DNA from: an uncultured Streptococcus sp.
Lineage (GTDB): Bacteria > Bacillota > Bacilli > Lactobacillales > Streptococcaceae
Direction of reading: 5' to 3'
Assembly: GCA_902480035.1 (NCBI GenBank)
Contig: CABSRC010000008.1
Span: 1-26,246, forward strand
DNA length: 26,246 bases
The notes beneath the pieces were generated by a model, which ran no database searches, was not told the origin of the DNA, and was given only the letters and a program-made list of their open reading frames with translations. Position 1 is the first letter of the stretch; every line of letters begins with the position of its first letter. Positions 1 through 8,387 of this stretch are shown here, piece by piece. A program made the position numbers and the translations under genes.

Positions 1-2
1 TA

Positions 3-965
3 AATGATATCGAAGGTGCTGGTACTCTTCCTATGGAAGCGAACCAATATACGGTTGAACAGTTATTGACTGCCCTTTTAGTTGGAAATTCTAGCACTGC
101 TGCCTTGGCCTTAGCTGAGAAAGTGGGGGGCTCTGAGAAAAGCTTCGTTGAAAAAATGAAGAAAAAACTTGCTGAATGGGGCATTCAATCTCCTCATTTA
201 ATCAATGCTACCGGATTAAATACTCAAACCATCAGCGGAGATCCTGACGGGAAAGAAGACGAAAATCAATTGAGTGCTTATGACATTGCTGTTATTGCCA
301 AGCACTTACTTCAGGATTTTCCTGAAGTGACCAAATATACTTCAAAACCCACTGCTCTTTTTTCAAACACGCAGATTGAAAACCCCAACCTGATGCTAGA
401 AGGCATGCCGAATTACCGTTCTGGAGTTGATGGCCTACGGGTCAGCAACTCTACCAAAGGTGGCATCACCTTTGCTGCATCGACGACGCAAAATGGCATC
501 CATATGATTACCGTTGTCCTAGGAGTGGAGGCAGTTGACGGTGATCCATATGCACGCTTTGTGGCTACTTCTTCTCTGATGAACTACGTGGTACGAACCT
601 TTGTTTCTTCCATTGTCGTCAAAGAAGGAGATCCCTACGGAAAAAGTAAGGCAACTGTCATGGATGGGAAGTCAGAGACTGTTTTAGCTGTTGCAAAAAA
701 AGACTTCTATATCGTTGAAAAGCAAGGCAGTCAAGCAGAACCAAAAATTCAATTCAAGAGTGACCAAGAATCATTCCGAGCACCTGTCAAATCAGGCACA
801 AATCTTGGAAAATTACACTACACTGATCCAGATAAAATCGGACGTGGCTACTTAGAAGATCAAGAGCCAACGGTCGATATGGTATCGGGAAGAACCATTG
901 AGAAAAGCTTTTTCTTAAAGGTTTGGTGGAATGAATTTGTTCGTTATGTCAACGAAAAGCTATAA
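3..965 (+). CDS. DacA/PBP3-family protein, C-terminal part, motifs degenerate
   Basis: The reading frame is already open at base 3, so the gene starts outside the window and the ATG at 33 is an internal Met. The family is low-molecular-weight D,D-carboxypeptidase (PBP3/DacA), which trims the terminal D-Ala of peptidoglycan pentapeptides outside the membrane. Family blocks are clear: the ATGLN block, LSAYDIAVIAKHL, MLEGMPNYRSGVDGL, PYARFVATSSLMNYV, then a beta-rich C-terminal domain and the amphipathic anchor FFLKVWWNEFVRYVNEKL. Two catalytic motifs are not intact. Where PBP3 has DGLKTGTT this protein has DGLRVSNS (bases 432-452), and where it has S-A-N this one has N-S-S (bases 87-95). The SxxK motif lies outside the window. 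I infer a non-catalytic or altered paralogue. It converges on the suf operon. Confidence 0.85.
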   Translation, partial: NDIEGAGTLPMEANQYTVEQLLTALLVGNSSTAALALAEKVGGSEKSFVEKMKKKLAEWGIQSPHLINATGLNTQTISGDPDGKEDENQLSAYDIAVIAKHLLQDFPEVTKYTSKPTALFSNTQIENPNLMLEGMPNYRSGVDGLRVSNSTKGGITFAASTTQNGIHMITVVLGVEAVDGDPYARFVATSSLMNYVVRTFVSSIVVKEGDPYGKSKATVMDGKSETVLAVAKKDFYIVEKQGSQAEPKIQFKSDQESFRAPVKSGTNLGKLHYTDPDKIGRGYLEDQEPTVDMVSGRTIEKSFFLKVWWNEFVRYVNEKL

Positions 966-970
966 GCAAA

Positions 971-1004
971 AAAATCACAATGGAGTCAAATCCATTGTGA
1001 TTTT
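971..1004. terminator. Bidirectional terminator between dacA-like gene and sufB
   Basis: A perfect 14-bp stem (AAAATCACAATGGA with its complement) closes a 6-base loop, with A-rich and T-rich flanks. It lies between convergent genes, 5 bases after the stop of the dacA-like gene and 19 bases before the end of sufB, so it can serve both strands. Confidence 0.9.
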
Positions 1005-1023
1005 ATTTTGCTATTAAAACGAA

Positions 1024-2436
1024 TTATCCTACAGATCCTTCCATTTCGTAGCTAATGAGTCGGTTTAACTCAACGGCGTATTCCATTGGAAGTTCTTTTG
1101 TAAAGGGCTCCACAAATCCCATGACAATCATTTCTGTCGCTTCTGATTCAGACAAACCACGACTCATCAAATAATACAGTTGTTCTTCTGAGATTTTTGA
1201 AACCTTGGCTTCGTGCTCCAAAGCAACTTGTGAGTTGTGGATTTCATTAAATGGAATCGTATCTGATGCAGATAAATCATCCATGATAATGGTGTCACAC
1301 TCGATGTGAGAAACTGATTTCTTGGAATTTTTGTTAAAGGTAACTTGTCCACGGTAGTCTACCTTTCCGCCACCTTTCGCGATGGATTTAGATACGATAG
1401 ACGAGCTAGTGTGAGGTGCATTGTGGATCATCTTGGCACCTGTATCTTGGTGTTGACCTGCATTCGCAAAGGCAATGGACAACATGGTCCCGCGCGCTCC
1501 TTCTCCATCTAGATAAACAGATGGGTACTTCATGGTTGTCTTCGCACCTAGGTTTCCATCGATCCACTCAACTGTAGCATCTTTTTGGGCTTTGGCCCGC
1601 TTGGTGACCAAGTTATAGACATTGTCAGACCAGTTTTGGATAGTCGTGTAGCGCATATAAGCACCATCCAAGGCAAAGATCTCAACAATCGCTGCATGGA
1701 GGCTATTGCTTGAGTAGGTCGGCGCTGTACAGCCTTCTACATAGTGGACACTTGCTCCCTCATCCACAATAATCAAAGTGCGCTCAAACTGACCTGTATT
1801 TTCATTGTTGATACGGAAGTAAGTTTGAAGTGGGACGTCTACTTTTACACCTTTTGGTACATAAATGAAGGTTCCACCAGACCAGACTGCTGAGTTGAGG
1901 GCAGCCAATTTGTTGTCCGTTGGTGGTACTAACTTCGCAAAATACTGTTTGAAAAGGTCTGGATATTCTTTTAGGGCAGAATCCGTATCGGTAAAGATAA
2001 TCCCCAACTTTTCAAACTCTTCTTTCATATTGTGGTAAACCACTTCTGATTCATACTGGGCAGAAGCCCCCGCTAAGTAAGCACGTTCCGCTTCAGGAAT
2101 CCCGATACGCTCAAAGGTTTCCTTGATTTTCTCTGGAACTTCGTCCCATGAACGGGCAGGTTTATCCGAAGGTTTTTGATAATAGATCAAATCATCAAAG
2201 TCAATTTCTGATAGATCGGCTCCCCAGGTTTGCATGGGCATCTTTTTGAAGGTTTCAAAAGATTTCAAACGGAATTCGAGCATCCATTCTGGTTCATTTT
2301 TTGCTGCAGACAATTCACGAATAACCGCTTCATTCAATCCCTTCCCGGTAGAGAGAATGGGTTGAACGTCATCGTGAAATCCAAATTTATATTCACCGAG
2401 ATCAATTGGTTTCGGTTCGACTCTTTCTTCAGCCAT
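1024..2436 (-). CDS. sufB: SufB, Fe-S cluster scaffold subunit
   Basis: SufB is the scaffold subunit of the cytosolic SufBCD complex, where Fe-S clusters are assembled from SufS/SufU-derived sulfur and passed to apoproteins. The 470-residue length is normal for the family. Landmarks are the VEGCTAPTYSSNSLHAA block (Cys236), IECDTIIMDD (Cys380), and His408/Glu409 in ALEHEAKVSKISEEQLYYLMSRG. The Cys380-Glu409 spacing equals the Cys405-Glu434 pair I recall in E. coli SufB. The ATG is preceded by AAAGGAAATT. This is the last gene of the operon, 32 bases after sufU, and it ends at a strong terminator. Confidence 0.97.
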   Translation of the reverse strand: MAEERVEPKPIDLGEYKFGFHDDVQPILSTGKGLNEAVIRELSAAKNEPEWMLEFRLKSFETFKKMPMQTWGADLSEIDFDDLIYYQKPSDKPARSWDEVPEKIKETFERIGIPEAERAYLAGASAQYESEVVYHNMKEEFEKLGIIFTDTDSALKEYPDLFKQYFAKLVPPTDNKLAALNSAVWSGGTFIYVPKGVKVDVPLQTYFRINNENTGQFERTLIIVDEGASVHYVEGCTAPTYSSNSLHAAIVEIFALDGAYMRYTTIQNWSDNVYNLVTKRAKAQKDATVEWIDGNLGAKTTMKYPSVYLDGEGARGTMLSIAFANAGQHQDTGAKMIHNAPHTSSSIVSKSIAKGGGKVDYRGQVTFNKNSKKSVSHIECDTIIMDDLSASDTIPFNEIHNSQVALEHEAKVSKISEEQLYYLMSRGLSESEATEMIVMGFVEPFTKELPMEYAVELNRLISYEMEGSVG

Positions 2437-2468
2437 AATTTCCTTTCTTTCTCTGTTTCTTCTTTTAA

Positions 2469-2903
2469 TTATTTGCTACGTTCGATCGCTTTTTTGAGAG
2501 CATTCCAGGAGAGGGTTGCACATTTAATCCGTTGTGGGAATTTTGAGACTCCAGATAAGAAGGCTGCATCTCCCAACTCCTCTTGGCGAGGATCTGATTG
2601 GCCTTGGACCATTTCTGAAAAGACCTGTGCCAATTCTTCGACTTCCTCTTTTGTTTTTCCCATTACAGCATCCGTCATCATACTAGCTGAAGCCGTTGAG
2701 ATCGTACAACCTGAATTCACAAAGGCAATATCTTCCACCCTGTCATTCTCATCAAATTTCACACTTAACTGGATCACATCTCCACAAGTTGGATTGTTGA
2801 GTTGGATCTGATCAACATCTTCAATCTGCCCTTGGTGATGGGGGTGTTTTGAATGGTCAGCTACGACCGCCATGTACAGCGAATCTAATTTAGAAAGTGC
2901 CAT
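2469..2903 (-). CDS. sufU: SufU, zinc-dependent sulfur-transfer partner of SufS
   Basis: This IscU-like protein of Gram-positive bacteria accepts persulfide sulfur from the cysteine desulfurase SufS and passes it on for cluster assembly. All expected zinc ligands are visible: Cys40 and Asp42 in NPTCGD, Cys66 in NSGCTIS, and Cys128 in RIKCATLSW. The 18-21 residue insertion typical of SufU relative to IscU lies before the last Cys. Length is 144 residues. Its start overlaps the end of sufS by 14 bases, so the two are probably translationally coupled. Confidence 0.97.
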   Translation of the reverse strand: MALSKLDSLYMAVVADHSKHPHHQGQIEDVDQIQLNNPTCGDVIQLSVKFDENDRVEDIAFVNSGCTISTASASMMTDAVMGKTKEEVEELAQVFSEMVQGQSDPRQEELGDAAFLSGVSKFPQRIKCATLSWNALKKAIERSK

Positions 2904-4116
2904 TGAAAAACTCCTTTGCTTTGATCAATGCCTCAATTAATTTATCACAGTCCGCTTTGGTGTTGTAGATATAAAAACTTGCTCTCGTTGTCGCTGGGAC
3001 TTGTAGGTATTGAAGGAGCGGTTGTGCACAGTGGTGACCTGCACGAACAGCAATCCCTTCATAATCTAGTGCTGTTGCTAAGTCGTGCGGATGGAGATCT
3101 CCTAGATTAAAGGAAATGACGCCAGAACGTTGGGCTAAGTCTTGGGAACCATAGATGGTCAAGCCTTCGATAGCCTGTAATTTTGGAAACACATAGGCAA
3201 TCAGTTCTTGCTCATGCGCTTCTACCTGGTCCATACCCAGCTCTTCTAAGTAATCGATTGCTGCACCAAGACCAATTGCGCCCGCCATATTAGGTGTTCC
3301 AGCTTCAAATTTCCAAGGCAATTCCTTCCAAGATGCAGATTGTTCGTAAACAAAGTCAATCATCTCGCCCCCAAACTCGATCGGAGACATTTGCTCTAAG
3401 ATTTCTTCCTTCCCATAGAGGACACCAATCCCTGTTGGTGCAGCCATCTTGTGGCCAGAAAAAGCAAAGAAATCCGCATCTAAGTCTTGTACATCAATGG
3501 CCATATGAGGGGTTGATTGAGCCCCATCTACGACCATGATCGCTCCAACTTCATGAGCTAATCGAGCAATTTCCTTGATCGGATTGACCACCCCTAAGAC
3601 ATTCGAAGCATGGGTGATGGAGACAAATTTTGTCTTCTCACTAAGCTTGCTCTTTAAGTCCTGCATATCCAGTAAGCCATCTTTTAGATAGACATAGACC
3701 AGTTTTGCTCCCGTCTTCTTGCAGGCTTGCTGCCAAGGAATGATATTGGAGTGATGTTCCATGATGGAAATCAGGACCTCATCCCCTTCCTTTAGGACTT
3801 CTTCTGCGTAGCGGGCTACCCAGTTGAGTCCGGTCGTTGTCCCTCTTGTAAAGAGCACTTCCTTGGTTGATGAAGCATTGATAAATTTTCTGACTTTCTC
3901 ACGCGCTGCCTCATAGGCTGCTGTCGCTCGTTCAGCCAAAGTATGGACTCCACGATGAACATTGGCGTTATCTTGCAAATAATAGTGATTAACTGCTTCA
4001 AGAACACGTTTAGGTTTTTGCGTCGTCGCTGCATTATCTAGATAAACCAAAGGCTCATCGTGAACTAGTTGATCGAGAATGGGAAAATCTTGAGCAATCG
4101 TATTTTTATCTAGCAT
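2890..4116 (-). CDS. sufS: SufS, class II cysteine desulfurase
   Basis: A PLP enzyme that converts L-cysteine to L-alanine and leaves a persulfide on its active-site Cys for transfer to SufU. Length is 408 residues, usual for the family. Visible active-site features are YLDNAATTQKP near the N-terminus, His121 in MEHHSN, Asp197 in VDGAQS, the PLP-binding Lys223 in FSGHKMAAPTG, and the persulfide Cys363 in RAGHHCAQP. The last belongs to the short-loop class II (SufS) type rather than IscS/NifS. It starts 9 bases after sufD and overlaps sufU. Confidence 0.97.
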   Translation of the reverse strand: MLDKNTIAQDFPILDQLVHDEPLVYLDNAATTQKPKRVLEAVNHYYLQDNANVHRGVHTLAERATAAYEAAREKVRKFINASSTKEVLFTRGTTTGLNWVARYAEEVLKEGDEVLISIMEHHSNIIPWQQACKKTGAKLVYVYLKDGLLDMQDLKSKLSEKTKFVSITHASNVLGVVNPIKEIARLAHEVGAIMVVDGAQSTPHMAIDVQDLDADFFAFSGHKMAAPTGIGVLYGKEEILEQMSPIEFGGEMIDFVYEQSASWKELPWKFEAGTPNMAGAIGLGAAIDYLEELGMDQVEAHEQELIAYVFPKLQAIEGLTIYGSQDLAQRSGVISFNLGDLHPHDLATALDYEGIAVRAGHHCAQPLLQYLQVPATTRASFYIYNTKADCDKLIEALIKAKEFFNGTF

Positions 4117-4125
4117 TGTTTCTCC

Positions 4126-5388
4126 TTAGCGTTGAGATAACTTTTCTTCGATGGTAGCAATCATTTCATCACGCACTTCTTTAACTGGGATTTCAACAAT
4201 AACAGATCCCAAGAAACCACGCACCACTAAGCGTTCTGCCGTGTGTTGATCCAGACCACGACTCATGAGGTAATACATATCTTCTGGATCCACTTGACCG
4301 ATCGATGCAGCATGGCCTGCTGTAACGTCATTTTCATCAATCAAGAGGATTGGGTTGGCATCTGAACGCGCTTGGTCCGATAACATCAAAACACGGCTTT
4401 CTTGCTGAGCATCAGCTCCTTTAGCCCCCTTGATAATATGACCAATTCCGTTGAAGGTCAAGGTTCCTTTTTCAAGAATAACACCGTGTTGCAAGATATT
4501 TCCGATTGAGTTACAACCAAAGTTGGTCACGCGCGTATCAATCCCTTGCACCTGACGACCACTTGATAAGGCAACGACCTTCAAATCAGCATGACTTCCA
4601 TTTCCAACCAAGTCACTGTCAAAGTCTGCAACAACATTGCCTTCATTCATAACACCGATAGCCCAATCAATGCTGGCATCCTGACCTAGTTTTCCACGTC
4701 GACTGATGTAGGCTGTGACATTTTCACCCAGACGGTCAATCGCCGCAAATTTCACTTGGGCACCTGAGCGGGCAATCACCTCAACCGTCACATTAGCAGT
4801 TGCTGTTGCTGAGCCATCACCTTTTGATTCTAGGCGTTCCAAATAGCTAAACTTGCTGTTTTTGCCTGCAATAATCAAAATGTGTTTATTAAAAGGTACA
4901 TCACTATCACTATCCTGGTAGAAAATGCCTTCGATTGGTTCTGAAATTTCGACGTTATCTGGAATATAGAGGACAGCCCCACTATTAAAATAAGCTGTGT
5001 GGTATGCTGCTAGTTTATCATCATCGTATTTAACCGAAGACATAAAGTAGTCTTCTACCACCTGCGGAATTTCTTCTAGGGCAGAATGGAAATCTGTAAA
5101 AAGGACTCCTTGGTCTGCCAAGGCTTGTGGCACCTGTTCAAAAACAGTCTGAGTTCCAACTTGGACCAATTTTAAGTTTGAATCGAGGGCTGTAAAATCG
5201 GGAACATTGGCAGAAGCCTCACTTTCTGTGATCGTCCCATCCCCAAGGTTCCAGCGGTGAAATTTGACGCGTTCAATGGCTGGCAATTCCAACTGATCGA
5301 TCTTGTCAAAAGCTTTTTTTCGTAAATCTTGCAGCCAGCTTGGCTCAGCATGCAGTTCCGAAAAGAGGGTAATATTTTCAATACTCAT
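4126..5388 (-). CDS. sufD: SufD, Fe-S assembly complex subunit
   Basis: A SufB paralogue that forms the SufBC2D complex and is needed for iron entry. The diagnostic C-terminal block TAGHAASIGQVDPEDMYYLMSRGL is present, with the conserved His359. At the place of the E. coli SufD Cys358 this protein has Ala357, which I believe is normal for Firmicutes. The central beta-helix region (about 130-345) is rich in the V/I-alternating pattern shared with SufB. Length is 420 residues. The start has AGGAG about 7 bases upstream. A 66-base gap with an inverted repeat separates it from sufC. Confidence 0.96.
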   Translation of the reverse strand: MSIENITLFSELHAEPSWLQDLRKKAFDKIDQLELPAIERVKFHRWNLGDGTITESEASANVPDFTALDSNLKLVQVGTQTVFEQVPQALADQGVLFTDFHSALEEIPQVVEDYFMSSVKYDDDKLAAYHTAYFNSGAVLYIPDNVEISEPIEGIFYQDSDSDVPFNKHILIIAGKNSKFSYLERLESKGDGSATATANVTVEVIARSGAQVKFAAIDRLGENVTAYISRRGKLGQDASIDWAIGVMNEGNVVADFDSDLVGNGSHADLKVVALSSGRQVQGIDTRVTNFGCNSIGNILQHGVILEKGTLTFNGIGHIIKGAKGADAQQESRVLMLSDQARSDANPILLIDENDVTAGHAASIGQVDPEDMYYLMSRGLDQHTAERLVVRGFLGSVIVEIPVKEVRDEMIATIEEKLSQR

Positions 5389-5425
5389 TTTTTTCTCCTA
5401 ATAAAGATACTATCTGTTTGATTTT

Positions 5426-5450
5426 ATGACAACATTAGATCACTTGTCAT
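5426..5450 (-). repeat. Inverted repeat in the sufC-sufD gap
   Basis: ATGACAA and TTGTCAT form a perfect 7-bp inverted repeat separated by 11 bases, in the only sizeable gap of the suf operon. In the mRNA it would form a weak hairpin without a U-run, so it is not a terminator. It might be an RNA-processing or regulatory site, or chance. Confidence 0.3.
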
Positions 5451-5454
5451 CAGG

Positions 5455-6225
5455 TTATAGTTCTTCTTTATAGTCGTAACCGAGTTCTTCTGCGAGTTGG
5501 GCATAGCCTTCACGTTCCAAGCGTGCAGCCAATTCTGGTCCACCTGAAAGCACAACACGACCTTCCATCATCACATGAACGACGTCAGGAGTAATATAGT
5601 TCAACAAACGTTGGTAGTGGGTGATGATCATCGCTCCAAAACCTTCACCCCGCATCGCATTAACCCCTTTAGATACGACCTTAAGAGCATCGATATCCAA
5701 ACCAGAGTCAATTTCATCCAAAAGGGCAAATGTTGGTTCCAACATCAATAATTGAAGGATTTCATTGCGTTTTTTCTCACCACCTGAGAACCCTTCGTTC
5801 AAATAGCGTTCTGCCATTTCTTCTTTCATGTTGAGCAATTCCATCTTTTCATCCAATTTTTTGATGAAATCACGAATAGAGATCTTCTCGTCCTCTTCTT
5901 TACCAGCATTCATGGCTGCACGTAAAAATTCTGCATTGGTAATCCCTGGGATTTCTGAAGGGTATTGCATGGCAAGGAACAAGCCCATCCGTGCACGTTC
6001 GTCTACTTCCAATTCTAAGATGTTGACACCATCAAACAGAATCTCCCCTTTGGTTACTTCATAATTTGGGTTTCCCATAATGGCAGCTGACAGAGTAGAT
6101 TTCCCTGTTCCGTTTGGTCCCATGATGGCTGCGATCTCACCAGTTTTTAGGGTCAGGTTTACACCTTTTAAAATTTCTTTGCCTTCAATTTCAACGTGAA
6201 GGTCTTTAATTTCTAATGTCGACAT
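5455..6225 (-). CDS. sufC: SufC, ATPase of the SufBCD complex
   Basis: An ABC-type ATPase that drives conformational change of the SufB-SufD heterodimer; it is cytosolic, not a transporter. Motifs are Walker A GPNGTGKST (36-44), the ABC signature FSGGEKKRNE (146-155), Walker B FALLDEIDSGLD with Glu171, and the H-loop His203 in ITHYQR. The signature GFSGGEKKR and the LDEIDSGLD wording are specific to SufC among ABC ATPases. It is the first gene of the operon, with a promoter about 65 bases upstream. Length is 256 residues. Confidence 0.97.
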   Translation of the reverse strand: MSTLEIKDLHVEIEGKEILKGVNLTLKTGEIAAIMGPNGTGKSTLSAAIMGNPNYEVTKGEILFDGVNILELEVDERARMGLFLAMQYPSEIPGITNAEFLRAAMNAGKEEDEKISIRDFIKKLDEKMELLNMKEEMAERYLNEGFSGGEKKRNEILQLLMLEPTFALLDEIDSGLDIDALKVVSKGVNAMRGEGFGAMIITHYQRLLNYITPDVVHVMMEGRVVLSGGPELAARLEREGYAQLAEELGYDYKEEL

Positions 6226-6291
6226 TGCATTCCCTTTCTTTTTACTTTGAAGTCTGGAAGATTTCTCAAAGCAAATATTCCTTCATCACAA

Positions 6292-6320
6292 AGTATTTTT
6301 TTACCTTTCAAGTATATCAA
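6292..6320 (-). promoter_or_regulatory. Promoter of the suf operon
   Basis: On the minus strand, TTGATA (6315-6320) and AATACT (6292-6297) are 17 bases apart. The -35 begins at the edge of the T-run of the upstream rgpG terminator. The leader to the sufC ATG would be about 60 bases. Confidence 0.6.
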
Positions 6321-6322
6321 AA

Positions 6323-6341
6323 AAAAGCCTAAATGGCTTTT
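6323..6341 (-). terminator. Terminator after rgpG
   Basis: On the minus strand AAAAGCC / GGCTTTT form a 7-bp stem with a 5-base loop, followed by a run of Ts. It lies 20 bases after the rgpG stop and insulates the suf promoter. Confidence 0.8.
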
Positions 6342-6360
6342 CTTTTGATTAGAACTATTC

Positions 6361-7518
6361 TTATTTAGTTTTTTCTTTTCGTTTTTGACGAACTTCCTCC
6401 CGATAGGAAGAATTCCCTATATAGCGCAGAACATTTAACAAAGGACTATGATGTGGCCCCAGAACCCCAATCAATTCTGCTAACAACTCTACTCCAAACA
6501 AGAGCCCGATCACAAGTAGGACACCCCCAATGCGACTCGAGATGTTGAGCAAGAGAGAAATCAAGGAGAAAATCATCGAAATTCCATAGATCACCAATAC
6601 AGTTCCCCGATGTGTCAAGCCCAGAGAAAGAAGTCGGTGGTGCAAGTGATTGCGATCCGGTTTATAAAATTTTTGACCAGAAAGAGTCCGACGGATAATC
6701 GCCAAAAAGGTATCTGTAATCGGCACTCCAAGGATAATCATAGGGGTGACTACTGCAACTGCTGTTGCATTTTTCAAACCCTGCAGGGACAAGACAGAAA
6801 TCATAAAACCGATAAACAAGGCACCGGTATCTCCCAAATAGAGAATGGCTGGATGGTAATTAAAAGGAAAGAATCCAGCAATGGACGCAACCAAGACAAA
6901 AATAGTCATGGTCAGAAAGAGATTGGGTACTGGTAGAAAGAAATAGGACACAATCCCCATTGTCACTAGAGAAATAATAGAGACCCCACTCACCAAGCCA
7001 TCCAATCCATCAATCAGATTGACTGCATTGGTAATGGCAACAATCCAAATCACTGTCAAAAGATAAGAAAGCCACGGTTCAAAATGAAGTAAGGGACCAC
7101 CAAATGGAATCTTGAAATCATTCAGACGAAAATCTGTCAAAAACCAGACTAGACTCGCTGCAAGCAGGATACCGATCATCTTTTTCTTGGCTGACAACTC
7201 TTTTACATCATCAATCAAGCCTGTGAGAGCAATAATCCATCCCGCTCCTACGACCGGCAAGGTATAGGATAGGTAACTTTTGATTGGGGCAGTGGTGGAT
7301 GTCAGCATAGGAATAAAGACGAGAGTCGCAATTGAAAAAGCGATCACAATAGACAGTCCACCCGCGCTTGGCATGGGCTTGGTATTGATCCGACGCGCAT
7401 TCGGATAATCCACTGCATCAATCTTAAAGGAGAATAAGCGAACCAAGGGCGTCAATACCAAGGCAATCATAAAAGTCCCAATCAGCACCAGAACAAATTG
7501 CAAGGAAAAGGACATCAT
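6361..7518 (-). CDS. rgpG: RgpG/TagO-type undecaprenyl-phosphate GlcNAc-1-phosphate transferase
   Basis: A polytopic enzyme of the WecA/TagO/MraY superfamily that moves a GlcNAc-1-phosphate from UDP-GlcNAc to undecaprenyl phosphate. In streptococci this starts the rhamnose-glucose cell-wall polysaccharide. About 10-11 membrane segments are visible. Catalytic and Mg-binding blocks are LIDDVKEL (Asp103, Asp104), NLIDGLDGL (167-175), LGDTGALFIGF (228-238), and the cytosolic DRNHLHHRLLSLGL (288-301). The C-terminus is basic (RQKRKEKTK). The start codon overlaps the mecA stop as ATGA; a second ATG follows immediately. The symbol rests on family and on the mecA-rgpG-suf order I recall from S. mutans. 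Confidence 0.9.
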   Translation of the reverse strand: MMSFSLQFVLVLIGTFMIALVLTPLVRLFSFKIDAVDYPNARRINTKPMPSAGGLSIVIAFSIATLVFIPMLTSTTAPIKSYLSYTLPVVGAGWIIALTGLIDDVKELSAKKKMIGILLAASLVWFLTDFRLNDFKIPFGGPLLHFEPWLSYLLTVIWIVAITNAVNLIDGLDGLVSGVSIISLVTMGIVSYFFLPVPNLFLTMTIFVLVASIAGFFPFNYHPAILYLGDTGALFIGFMISVLSLQGLKNATAVAVVTPMIILGVPITDTFLAIIRRTLSGQKFYKPDRNHLHHRLLSLGLTHRGTVLVIYGISMIFSLISLLLNISSRIGGVLLVIGLLFGVELLAELIGVLGPHHSPLLNVLRYIGNSSYREEVRQKRKEKTK

Positions 7519-8252
7519 AAGCTAGCAACTTTCTTCAAATTCTCAATCGCACCAGACACCATCAGTAAGTGGCCGTGTTCCTGCAGAACGGCTCGTGTCA
7601 CTTCTGAATCATCTGCATACTCCCGAATGATGGCCAGTAACCAGGTCGGATATTGAGTTGGTTGATTCTCTGTATCGATCAAGACGGTTAAATAATAATC
7701 AGACCCCATTTTGTATAATTCAGAAGTATCCACTGGAAAGCTGACCGTTTTTGAAAAGGCAACTGCTTGTTGGATATTTGAAAAACGCAAAATGTAATAA
7801 ATATACTGACTTACTGGAGCTTCAGATGTAGGATCTTGTTCTTGATTGTCACGTAACTCTTCTTGTTCCAAATGGTGAATGGCTTCTGCATCCCCTTTTG
7901 TCTTATCAGAGATTGTTTTTTCTAGGGTTTTGATAAATTCATCTGGCGTCATGCGCGACAACTCTTCCATATCAGGAAGATCTGACAAATCCTCAAAATC
8001 CAATTGTTGGTCAATTTTTGATTTGGTAACAAAAACATCCAATTTATCTGGTTTTGGCGTCACACGAAAACTCAGCATCCCGCTATCCAGGAAGCTTTCT
8101 GGCATTTCGAGTTCATCCAAAATGGCGTAGAAAAATTCTTCTGTTTTTTCTTGTGGGACAAGGAAGTCAGCAATTTCCATCCCACGTTCTTCTAAGTCTT
8201 CTAGTTGGATCGTGATCTTAATTGTTGAATCACTAATTTGCTTCATCTTCAT
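7515..8252 (-). CDS. mecA: MecA, adaptor protein for the ClpC protease
   Basis: MecA delivers substrates to ClpCP. In streptococci it targets the competence sigma factor ComX and so limits competence. The N-terminal substrate-binding part (MKMKQISDSTIKITIQ to about 80), an acidic low-complexity linker (about 110-145), and the C-terminal ClpC-binding domain beginning YIYYILRFSNIQQAVAF are all present. Length is 245 residues, as in other streptococci. Translation of rgpG is coupled by a 4-base overlap. Confidence 0.96.
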   Translation of the reverse strand: MKMKQISDSTIKITIQLEDLEERGMEIADFLVPQEKTEEFFYAILDELEMPESFLDSGMLSFRVTPKPDKLDVFVTKSKIDQQLDFEDLSDLPDMEELSRMTPDEFIKTLEKTISDKTKGDAEAIHHLEQEELRDNQEQDPTSEAPVSQYIYYILRFSNIQQAVAFSKTVSFPVDTSELYKMGSDYYLTVLIDTENQPTQYPTWLLAIIREYADDSEVTRAVLQEHGHLLMVSGAIENLKKVASL

Positions 8253-8280
8253 AGCATAACCTCATACTTCTAGTCTTACT

Positions 8281-8309
8281 ATTATACTAAAAAATTGAAT
8301 AGAATTCAA
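8281..8309 (-). promoter_or_regulatory. Promoter of mecA-rgpG
   Basis: On the minus strand, TTGAAT (8304-8309) and a perfect TATAAT (8281-8286) are 17 bases apart. The -10 is about 28 bases upstream of the mecA ATG. Confidence 0.75.
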
Positions 8310-8328
8310 AAAAAGGGTGCATAGAAAA

Positions 8329-8355
8329 GAGGTCGGGACAAAAGTCTCCAACCTC
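8329..8355 (-). terminator. Terminator after uppP
   Basis: On the minus strand GAGGTTGGAGAC pairs with GTCCCGACCTC (11 bp, one U-G pair, one bulged A) around a TTTT loop. It is followed by TTTT and, 10 bases further on, a run of seven Ts (8308-8314). It lies about 32 bases after the uppP stop. The wording resembles a hairpin common in streptococcal intergenic regions. Confidence 0.75.
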
Positions 8356-8387
8356 AGAAAATAATTTGATCAAGTTCAACCGTTCTC

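Noticed and set aside
33..965. Complete gene starting at the ATG at 33
   Set aside because: The frame is open to the window edge, and the first visible residues lie in the middle of the transpeptidase-like domain, so the ATG is internal.
2230..2811. 193-codon plus-strand open frame across sufB/sufU
   Set aside because: It is antisense to two fully conserved genes, shows no recognisable protein features, and is a shadow frame.
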